This document shows positions 8,209 through 16,000 of a stretch of 64,000 nt of DNA, one piece after another; the first letter of the stretch is position 1, and every line of letters starts with the position of its first letter. Made by a program: the position numbers and the translations under genes. Under the pieces are notes generated by a model. That model did not search any database. It worked only from the letters and a program-made list of their open reading frames with translations, and was not told the origin of the DNA. This DNA is from Candidatus Poribacteria bacterium. Its GTDB lineage: Bacteria; Poribacteria; WGA-4E; WGA-3G. The DNA lies in contig JAPOZO010000063.1 of assembly GCA_026706025.1 (NCBI GenBank), positions 124,001 to 188,000 on the forward strand, in the 5' to 3' direction.

Positions 8209-8326
8209 GTGAAGTGTAAGCCAAATCCTTAGATATTAGTTGTGTCTTACACAAGGTATTGAGGCATTTTGGTGTTGCATCGCAGACTGTTCCAACAGAC
8301 GTGGTCTCTCGCGATGCGACTTTTTT
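8209..8326 (+). ncRNA. Predicted sigma-54-driven small RNA with terminator (copy 2)
   Basis: A 5' hairpin (GTGTAAG 8214-8220 with CTTACAC 8246-8252) opens the unit. A single-stranded middle follows. The end is a strong terminator: GCATCGCAGAC (8277-8287) pairs with GTCT and GCGATGC (8304-8317), then TTTTTT at 8321-8326. The length of about 118 nt and the lack of a credible ORF fit a small regulatory RNA. A separate sigma-70 promoter starts four bases after the T-run. The arrangement (activator gene, sigma-54 promoter, short terminated RNA) resembles luxO-qrr by organisation only. Confidence 0.6.
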
Positions 8327-8329
8327 CGT

Positions 8330-8358
8330 TTGACAATAACGCTGGAACGTGCTATTCT
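8330..8358 (+). promoter_or_regulatory. Sigma-70 promoter of the structured leader, copy 2
   Basis: TTGACA, 17-bp spacer, TATTCT; same boxes as at 3666-3694. Confidence 0.8.
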
Positions 8359-8397
8359 TAGGCATGTTTCCTACTGTTGTCATAAATATTTTTGTAA

Positions 8398-8602
8398 ATG
8401 GCAGCCTCCAAAAGTTTTAGAGGTGCGTCACCGGTGCGCCACCACCAAGCGATGCGGCACTGCCATAATCGGGCTATGACAGTGCTAACTTAATTGTAGC
8501 ACAAAACATCCATGTCTTGGCAACTTTTAAGTTAGCACCTTATACAGAATACAGAGGATTGCCACAGAACGCAAAATACCTTCTATCCGTATCAGGCAAT
8601 CC
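8398..8602 (+). ncRNA. Structured leader RNA, copy B (candidate riboswitch or cis-regulatory RNA)
   Basis: The closing stem pairs TGGCA (8399-8403) with TTGCCA (8539-8544). P2 is a GGTGCG/GCGCC-type hairpin near 8422-8443. P3 pairs GCACTG..CATA with TATG..CAGTGC (8457-8484). P4 pairs GCTAACTTAA with TTAAGTTAGC perfectly, although its sequence differs wholly from copies A and C. The 3' strand GGATTGCC (8536-8543) is also perfectly complementary to GGCAATCC (8595-8602), which lies 8 bases before the AGGAG of the next gene: two mutually exclusive pairings, as expected of a switch. Confidence 0.65.
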
Positions 8603-8623
8603 GAAAATAAAGGAGAAAATCGA

Positions 8624-8974
8624 ATAAAAAAGTCTTTGTCTCAAATCATTGCCATTGCCTGCATCCTCACTATAGGGTTCATCGGGCTCTTTTCACAAGT
8701 GAAAAGCACAGAGGCTAACCCCAGCCATAGATCGCAAACGCATCAACTCGTTACTTGTTTAAAAAAAGAGGTACTGGGGGGTTTGCCTTTTTATAACATT
8801 TGTGACAGTTGGACAGAGTCCTTAGATCCTGTAGATGTTTACCCCGATCCACACGAAATCGATGCCCATGGCAGGCACGTTCACGGACCTCACGGTTTTA
8901 AGAAAAATCAACATGTCTACGACAATGTTACCATGACGGTGACTGGTTGTAGTGATTGCGATGAGGATGATTAA
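8624..8974 (+). CDS. Small secreted His/Asp-rich protein with apparent ATA start, cassette cargo 2a
   Basis: A signal peptide of the form KKSLSQIIAIACILTIGFIG is complete only if translation starts at ATA 8624, which lies 8 bases after a good AGGAG. The first conventional start is TTG 8636, which has no ribosome site at a proper distance and would lose the KKS charges. Either a rare AUA start is used or the ATG has mutated. The mature protein (about 90 residues) has a Cys pair (TCLKK, NICDS), a His/Asp cluster (DPHEIDAHGRHVHGPHGF) and an acidic CSDCDEDD end, suggesting metal binding. It sits directly behind leader copy B. No family recognised. Confidence 0.65.
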   Translation: MKKSLSQIIAIACILTIGFIGLFSQVKSTEANPSHRSQTHQLVTCLKKEVLGGLPFYNICDSWTESLDPVDVYPDPHEIDAHGRHVHGPHGFKKNQHVYDNVTMTVTGCSDCDEDD

Positions 8975-9031
8975 GTCGCCTGGTGGATGTTTTTCTCCAA
9001 AACATCCACACAGTCCAATAGGAGCCGTAAC

Positions 9032-9682
9032 ATGAGAAAACTTATGATAGGGGCTATCCTCTCTGTCACCTTTGCTTGTGGATGTTTTTTCTACGCGAAG
9101 TGGGATACACAAAGAGTTGCCGACAGCGTGCCCGAATCACCCATTGTAGAACAACAAACTGTTGACGCACATCCACATGAGCATCCACATGAGACCCCCG
9201 TACCGGAAACCCCGCCCGCAAAAACCAGCGTGTTTGTACCTAAAACTATTATCGTAGAAAATTCGGTTTCCACACCCCCAAAGCCTGAAGATAGCACAAC
9301 GCAAGTAGACGCGGCGGAACAGACCGAGGATGTGAAAGAAAACGGTGCAGCGTGGCAAACCGATGATGCACACGAACATAAAACCACCCGAAGTCCATTT
9401 GCCCGAGAACTTCCAGATATCAGTGAAATGGATCCAGATGAACTGGCCGATATGCTACTTGTCGGGCTACTAAAACGTTTTGGTGACATCCCCGAGGTTC
9501 ACACATTTATGGAATTAGAGCGAAAGAGGCTCAAGAACCAGCCGTGGTCCTTGGATGAACGCATTGATTTTACGCGAGCTCAGTATCATCTGTGGCCAGA
9601 TCCAAGAACCAAGGAAACCCTGGAGATTTTCTTGGAGAAAAGAGCCGCCGAGTATCCAAGAGGCACTAAAATCGTGAGGTGA
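9032..9682 (+). CDS. Membrane-anchored extracytoplasmic protein with FGDIPEV motif, cassette cargo 2b
   Basis: 216 residues. ATG 9032 has AGGAG 7 bases upstream; the frame is open to 8987 but without a ribosome site. One N-terminal hydrophobic segment (LMIGAILSVTFACGCFF) acts as anchor or uncleaved signal. A disordered Pro/Glu/His linker (DAHPHEHPHETPVPETPP) leads to a C-terminal helical domain, LLKRFGDIPEVHTFMELERK. This domain is shared with the next gene (KKFGDIPEVRTYMRLQQK), so the two are paralogous. Function unknown; the shared domain plus anchor suggests proteins that act together at the envelope. Confidence 0.75.
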   Translation: MRKLMIGAILSVTFACGCFFYAKWDTQRVADSVPESPIVEQQTVDAHPHEHPHETPVPETPPAKTSVFVPKTIIVENSVSTPPKPEDSTTQVDAAEQTEDVKENGAAWQTDDAHEHKTTRSPFARELPDISEMDPDELADMLLVGLLKRFGDIPEVHTFMELERKRLKNQPWSLDERIDFTRAQYHLWPDPRTKETLEIFLEKRAAEYPRGTKIVR

Positions 9683-9687
9683 ACACA

Positions 9688-10311
9688 ATGAAAACTTTGA
9701 ACGCTTTACTCGTTTGTTTTATGGTCGTAACTGTGCTATCGGGTTGCAGCGCGAGGCACGCCAACGCGCCCTTCCCCAACACACCAACGGCTCACGATCA
9801 ACAGGATCCCCCAGAGCCCTTCGTACTCGTGAACCCAATGCGGGATGATCCAGACAATCCCAGTCCACACAATCCGCTGATTAAGAAGTTCGGGGATATT
9901 CCGGAAGTCCGCACGTATATGCGGCTGCAGCAAAAATTCTACACGGGGACCGGAATGACCATTGATGAGGCAATAGAACTCTACACTGCAGAAGCCCATC
10001 TCTACCCCTCAGATGCCACAAAAGCAAAATTAAAAAGGTGGGAAAAGGACAGAGAGCGATACATAAAAGAGGGGATACCATTAGGTGAAACCCCTGTATT
10101 GAGGTACGCCGGGAGCACTTCACATTTTTATCACCGAGGCCCCAGTGGCTACTACAACGTCAGAACGCTGCCAGATGGCACGCGAATCATAAATGATTGG
10201 AGCCTCCCCGGAGGGAAAGCCGTCATCCCAGCAAAAGAAACATCAAAATCAGAAAGTGCTGCTGCCGATGCTCATGATCAAAATTCAGTTTCCACCGAAG
10301 ATGAGGAGTGA
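9688..10311 (+). CDS. Lipoprotein with FGDIPEV motif, cassette cargo 2c
   Basis: 207 residues from ATG 9688, preceded by GAGGTG at six bases; an upstream in-frame GTG (9679) overlaps the previous stop and is less likely. Lipobox VLSGC predicts lipid anchoring after a short signal peptide. A Pro/Asp-rich linker is followed by the helical domain KKFGDIPEVRTYMRLQQK seen in the previous protein, then a region ending in YNVRTLPDGTRIINDWSLP and an acidic Ser/Ala tail. It is co-transcribed with its neighbours and precedes the STT3-like gene by 12 bp. No family recognised. Confidence 0.75.
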   Translation: MKTLNALLVCFMVVTVLSGCSARHANAPFPNTPTAHDQQDPPEPFVLVNPMRDDPDNPSPHNPLIKKFGDIPEVRTYMRLQQKFYTGTGMTIDEAIELYTAEAHLYPSDATKAKLKRWEKDRERYIKEGIPLGETPVLRYAGSTSHFYHRGPSGYYNVRTLPDGTRIINDWSLPGGKAVIPAKETSKSESAAADAHDQNSVSTEDEE

Positions 10312-10323
10312 TCGCTCGCGATA

Positions 10324-12720
10324 ATGCTCAACCGCTCAATGCTACTCAAATCGGTTCTCCTCGGTGGTTTTCTCTGTGTTGTCTTCTGGATTCGTGTTCA
10401 GAGTGTCGGCGCAATACCAGAAGGGCATTTCACAGGCGTTGACGCTTATCTCTACTATTTTCAGGCACAACAGATCTCGGATCAGGGGACATTACCCGCC
10501 CGCGATATGCACCGGTGGCTGCCCCTCGGTAGGGATAACGAGCAACTCCTCAACCTCTACAGTTATACCCTTGCATACACTCACAAAACTGTGGCGTGGC
10601 TATACCCTTCTGTCACACTTTATGATGTTACCGTCTACATGCCTGTGGTCTGCTTTTGTATCGGGATCGGCGCGCTCTGTCTCTATCTCACTTGCTCCTT
10701 CGGGCTGCTCACTGCGAGTCTCGTCGGTGTGCTTTTGGCAACGCTCCCGGGGGCCATCAATAGAAGCACTGCTGGCTTCGGCGACCGAGATGCCTACTGT
10801 CTGATGCTCGGTCTCCTTGCCGTTGTGACCTATCTTGTCTCTTTCCAAGCAGGAACACCCCGCAAACGGCTGATTTGGACGATTGTGAGTGGCTTTCTTG
10901 TCTTTCTGGGCGGTATGAGTTGGGAAGGTTTCGGTGTCTTCCTGAGTGTGATTATGGTTGTGGAGCTGTGGCGATTCCTCTCTTCCGAAAGCGAAAACAA
11001 CTTCGGCCTCTATCTGCTGTGGGTGTGCTGCTTTGTTCCAACACTCTATCTTGCCTCACCGGGCTATCGGAACGGCTACGGTTTTGCCGAACACCTCTTT
11101 GCGTTTGTGCTTGTCCCACCCGTTGTGCTTTTAGGCATACGCGCCCTTCGGTACCTGTTGCTGTCAAAAGTAGAAAAACTCCGCCCGCATGCCCGCACCC
11201 TTGCGCTCGGAGTGATGGTGGCAACCGTGTGCCTTGCAATCGGGTATGTTTTGATACAACGAAACACCTTCGCAGAAACGACCGTGCCGTTGAGTCAAAC
11301 CCCCTTGATGCAAAGCATTGGTGAACTCGTACACACAGATTCAAACTATTGGAGAATGCTCTACGGATATATCTTTGTATTAGGCATCATGGGACTCATG
11401 ACGACAGCCATGCACCAGTGGAAAAACTATGGTGCCCACCTGATCCTGCCGCTTACGCTTTTTACATTAACCACCTTTTTTAGAGAATACCCTGATAGCT
11501 GGTGCGGGACACAGAATACCAATATCCTCTTTTTCATTGCTATCGCTGCAACTGTGATGACGATCATGTTTATGGCTTGGCGGCGTGACTTCCGTCCGAA
11601 AAATGAACTTGCTTCTGTAGCCGCCATTGCATGGTTTCTGATTTGGACAGCCCTCTCGCGTGATGCAGAACGATATTCCATCTTTACCAGCCCTGTCCTC
11701 GCTTTCTTTACCGCGGAACTCATACAATTCTGTAGCGCGAAACTCTGTAACGTGAAACTGATCCAAAAACTCAGCGGACGGATACCACAGCGGGTCCTGA
11801 AAACAAGCTTGGCACTCGCAATGCTTGCAGTTCTTATATGGATCCCTTCTCCATTCGGATACGCCCAGAAAATCCGGCATGCGACACATGTGCGCAGAAG
11901 CATGCCGATAAACAGCACCGTTGCTGAAACTTTTCAGTGGATGAAAGCAGAACTCTCACACTCGGCTGTCGTCGCTACGGACTGGATACACGGTAGCCAA
12001 CTCAACGTCCTTGGCGGTGTCAAAACGATTACGGACCAGGACACTTTCATACAGCATTGGATCCATCTTTATTACCGATACCTCTTCTGTGGACAATCTG
12101 AAAAAGAATTCCTTCAATTCCTAAAAAGCCACGGGGCAACCCACTTGATGTTAACTGAAGTCGACATCGTTGCGGATGCACTCACCTATTCTGTTATTGG
12201 AAGTCCATCCGAACACGACAAGCACTTTGAAATCATTGTACTCCGAGACCCAATATACGAAAAAGGAAATATCTTTCTATTTCCTGAAAAAGCAACACCC
12301 TTTTTCGGGAACATCCAGATTGATATGCATCCAGAAAACAACACAGCAACCACCGCTATACTTGTCCGCAAAAAAGGGATAGCGACGACTCTCCCTTACG
12401 TCGCTTTTGAGAATAAAAAACGCACCACCTCCGAAAATCAAGACGGGTCAAAAACAGGAGGCATCCTCCTCTATTTTGATGAGTCTCAGAAGTTCCAAAA
12501 AGGCTATTATGTCCCGCCCATCGCATGGGAGAACGTCGCGATCCGCCTGTTCCTACGAGGCATCCCAAGTGACGCGTTTAAGCTTGTTTACGAAACTCAA
12601 AAAACTGGCGGAACGCCTGTCAAAGTTTGGGAAATACACTACCCTCCCGACATCCAACCGGATCTAAAATACCTCAAAACCGGTTTCTCTGAAATAGACG
12701 AGGATTTACAACTGCAATAA
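10324..12720 (+). CDS. STT3/PglB-like oligosaccharyltransferase
   Basis: 798 residues: about 13 hydrophobic segments, then a soluble C-terminal domain from about residue 530. Family features: the first acidic loop HFTGVDAYLYYFQAQQ, and INRSTAGFGDRDAYCLML, which matches the second acidic motif (R-S-x-x-G-x-x-D). The segment VVATDWIHGSQLNVLGG lies where the WWDYG acceptor-sensing motif belongs but is strongly degenerate. STT3-type enzymes transfer a lipid-linked glycan to Asn of secreted proteins, facing outside the cytoplasm. It lies in one operon with three small secreted proteins, which may be substrates (inference), and 2 bp before a CDP-alcohol phosphotransferase fragment. Bacterial STT3 outside Epsilonproteobacteria is uncommon but known. 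Confidence 0.75.
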   Translation: MLNRSMLLKSVLLGGFLCVVFWIRVQSVGAIPEGHFTGVDAYLYYFQAQQISDQGTLPARDMHRWLPLGRDNEQLLNLYSYTLAYTHKTVAWLYPSVTLYDVTVYMPVVCFCIGIGALCLYLTCSFGLLTASLVGVLLATLPGAINRSTAGFGDRDAYCLMLGLLAVVTYLVSFQAGTPRKRLIWTIVSGFLVFLGGMSWEGFGVFLSVIMVVELWRFLSSESENNFGLYLLWVCCFVPTLYLASPGYRNGYGFAEHLFAFVLVPPVVLLGIRALRYLLLSKVEKLRPHARTLALGVMVATVCLAIGYVLIQRNTFAETTVPLSQTPLMQSIGELVHTDSNYWRMLYGYIFVLGIMGLMTTAMHQWKNYGAHLILPLTLFTLTTFFREYPDSWCGTQNTNILFFIAIAATVMTIMFMAWRRDFRPKNELASVAAIAWFLIWTALSRDAERYSIFTSPVLAFFTAELIQFCSAKLCNVKLIQKLSGRIPQRVLKTSLALAMLAVLIWIPSPFGYAQKIRHATHVRRSMPINSTVAETFQWMKAELSHSAVVATDWIHGSQLNVLGGVKTITDQDTFIQHWIHLYYRYLFCGQSEKEFLQFLKSHGATHLMLTEVDIVADALTYSVIGSPSEHDKHFEIIVLRDPIYEKGNIFLFPEKATPFFGNIQIDMHPENNTATTAILVRKKGIATTLPYVAFENKKRTTSENQDGSKTGGILLYFDESQKFQKGYYVPPIAWENVAIRLFLRGIPSDAFKLVYETQKTGGTPVKVWEIHYPPDIQPDLKYLKTGFSEIDEDLQLQ

Positions 12721-12722
12721 AC

Positions 12723-12998
12723 ATGCTCGCAAACACGATCACAATCGCTTGCCCAGTCTTAACCTTTGCCGTTATGGCCCTCTTTGGACATCAGCGCGCC
12801 CTATCCATCGCCTTGATTTTCACCATCGCCCTCATCTTTGCACTCGATGCCGTTGATGGCTACATCGCCCGCAAACGCAACAAAACCTCTAAACTCGGTG
12901 AAATCCTGGACACCCTCGCTGACAGAATTGAGGAAGGCAACATGTCAAAACTCACGATCTCCGAACCTCCTCTTAAGCAACAATCTGCTAACGGTTAA
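12723..12998 (+). pseudogene. CDP-alcohol phosphatidyltransferase, C-terminally truncated
   Basis: 91 codons. The full catalytic signature is present: D-A-V-D-G-Y-I-A-R followed by x8-G-x3-D-x3-D (DAVDGYIARKRNK then GEILDTLAD). The family normally runs to 170-240 residues with several more membrane helices; here it stops after an unrelated polar tail (EEGNMSKLTISEPP). The break falls near 12930. Enzymes of this family make phospholipid head groups. Without the remaining helices activity is doubtful, so I call it a remnant. The truncation point is about 120 bp from the 3' end of the opposite-strand SprA-like gene, suggesting a rearrangement here. Confidence 0.7.
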
Positions 12999-13047
12999 AT
13001 GTTGGTGGTTGGTGGCTATTTTGTTTGCGGTTGGTTGTTCTGCGCGA

Positions 13048-16000
13048 TTACTGAATTTCGCCGCGGATGGTGAGTGCGCTTGCGACTGAAAGGAAGTCTC
13101 TACCTTCTTCGACTCTGTCGTGGTGGTAGCTGAGACCGAGGTGGAAGTTTGCTGTAATATGCGTGCTGATTTTGTAACCGACGCGCAGTGTCGTCTCGTA
13201 ACGCTCGGAACGTTCCTCACGGTTCGCACCGAAATTTTCCCTGCGAATCGCCCAAGAGAGGGTATTCGTCAGTTCCAAGTCGTGTTTAAGTGGGATTCTG
13301 CCGAAAAACGGAAACCGTATACCGTTTTCTGTGCGATACCGATAGTCAATACTAAGATTTGGTGTTACGATCAAAGCCTTACTCTGTATGCCGCTCCGTT
13401 GTTGGTCTCGGAGTGTCGTGCGTATACCCAATGCTGTCCGCGTTTCTTTACCCCATGTGTGTATCCAGCTGAGTGATGGCGTGTGTGCCGTGCTATCGCT
13501 AAGCGTCGTTTCCAGTGTTGAATTGTCTCGTTTTGTGAAACTATAGCGCAGTTGAAAACTGGAGGCTTCTTGTGCCTTCAGTTTTAAATCGGCTTCGTAG
13601 GACTCGGCGTGCGACGTGTACGTGCTCCCTAAACTTTTCCGGAAACTTTCAGACGTGCTGAAATTTGTTCCTAAGGATGCCCAACTCCACGGGTCTACCG
13701 AGCCGCGAACTGTGTAACGATTACTGCGCCGGGAATTCGTCCGTTCCTTTGCGTCATCCGCAAGCGACCAAATTTCTAAGGCAGACAACCCGGATGCAAG
13801 CTGCCGATACGATTCGGTAGCCGTAAAATTGGCATTCGTGCTAATCGTGAAACTTTTCAGAATTCTATGCAAGATACCATCTTGTGCTGCTTGATCGCGA
13901 GTAGAACTCGCTCCTACACTATTTCCTGTCTCACCTTTATCGCGTTCAATCCAGGTGCCGCGGTTTTCTTCTAATTCTTGGATCTGCGTCTCGTCAATAC
14001 CACTTTCTCGCAACTGCTCAATTGTTTCAGGGTTTCCTTCGTTACTTGGCAAGGATAGGGAATCGGGGTTAGAAACCCCTCCTACTGAAGAGGGTGATGT
14101 GCTGTCTTGGGGGCCATCTGTAGGGTTCTCAGGGTTTGGCGTTTTTTCAGGATTCAAAAACCAGCTGAACCACTTTTGAACGCGGAGGTTCATGCCGAGG
14201 CTGACATTACCGTTAAGGGATGCGTTTTTTTGTTCTCTGAACCAATTCTCACGAAAACTCATACGGCTTGTTACAGTCGGACGCATGCCGAGCAAATCTC
14301 GATTCAATCGTGGTGTCAGGGAGAGTCGATGCTCCCGTTCAGCGATTGAGAAATCTTGTTCAGGAGTTTCCTCAGGTGCTTCCGGTTCTGTCGTTACACC
14401 ACTTGTAAGGGGTGTTCTATAGTTCTGATCTTCACGTCTCTCAAGTGTCCGACGGACATCGTAACTTGGGTTCAAACTGAATATGTTTGTTGGGCTGATG
14501 TTGAATGCTATTGTGCCACTATCGGTTTTTTCGTCTCTATTTCTGCCGTAACCATAACTATAGTAGGATGTTGAAGTTGAGGTGGTATCGGTTGCCGTTT
14601 CTGGTTTAGCGAGCACATCTTCGTGGCGATACTGTACGTTAACACCGAGTTTTGATCCGAGTTCATATCGGAAACTGCCAGTGTAGAGGTGACTAATTTG
14701 CGTGCCTTGACGCTCGTTCCAAAAGTCTTGATAGTTATATGCGAAGCCGAGATTTGGGTACGGATTTCGATTGAATCGGACAGAGAAATCTCGGGTACGG
14801 GTCTCACTTTTCCCGCTCTGGAAACTGCTGTAACTACCACGCACGCTTTCAGTTTCAGTGTCTTGTTGTCGGATACCGTACCGGATCGGCAGCCACGGGA
14901 AAATGGTGACATCTGCATCAACGTTGTAGTCGTTGTTTGTGGTGCTATACCCGCGTGAAGAGAGCCGTTGTCTGCCAATTTGACCGGCACCGCTTTCAAA
15001 GTCTTTATCTTGACTTGCGTAACCGCCACGCAACTTCATGATATTGCCGAGTGACATTGACATATTACCGCGACGCGCCCAGCCAGCACGTACAAGTGGA
15101 TCACCCAAGTGAATCTCATTCACCCAGATGTCACCGCTGATTTCACGACCTGTATCGTTGCGGATACCGAGCAGGATACCACCAATATTTTTGATAGAGA
15201 GCCGTGTGTTGTTTCTACCTCTGATTGTGAAACCATCTGGGTGTCCATCTGGGGCATCGTCTACGCTTTCGGGGTTGGTGGTAGGCACGGGTTCTCCAAT
15301 TTCTGTTTCTACGCCAACCGGAACACTTGAAACATGCGCATCCAGATCAGGGTAAGCATTTCTACGCAGGTCCCGTAGATCAATTTCAATTAACTTCCAA
15401 CCTTCAAAGTCAACAGGTACTGTGTATTCATAATAATCTGTTAGGTTCTCGAAAACGTTAATATCTTCTTCCTCTGCCTGGTTAACAAACGGATCCGAGC
15501 TATAAAATGAGCTGCGATAGCCGGTACGAACGGTCGGTGCGAGTTGCAAAACGAAGGTTGTATCGCTTTTGTCGCCATAGAGCCAAAAGCGCAATGTGTC
15601 GTGCTTACTGAAATCTTGACCATCGCTTTGGGTTACGCCTTTCAGTTGTTTGGAGGTAACACCGTAAGAACCAGGAAACAGGTAATATTCAAGGCTCAGC
15701 GTCTGTTCGCGTTGCTGTTGTGTTTGGAAACCCAGCGAGGTTGCTGTAAATGGGTGTAACTTCTTGAAGAGTTCATTATCTTCAATATCGAGATACGCGC
15801 TCTGATACGCATCGTAACTGAAATTATCCTTTGTACCGACGATAAACTTTTCGATTGTATCTTCCACAATTGTACTCGTTGAAAGTGTTTCGCCTGTAAG
15901 TCCAGCCTCTGGAGTTGTCTGTTGGGTTGAGCGAGTTATGATACCTTGTTGCCATTTATTTCCAACAATCTCGATTGATGCCCACTGCAGCGTACCTTTC

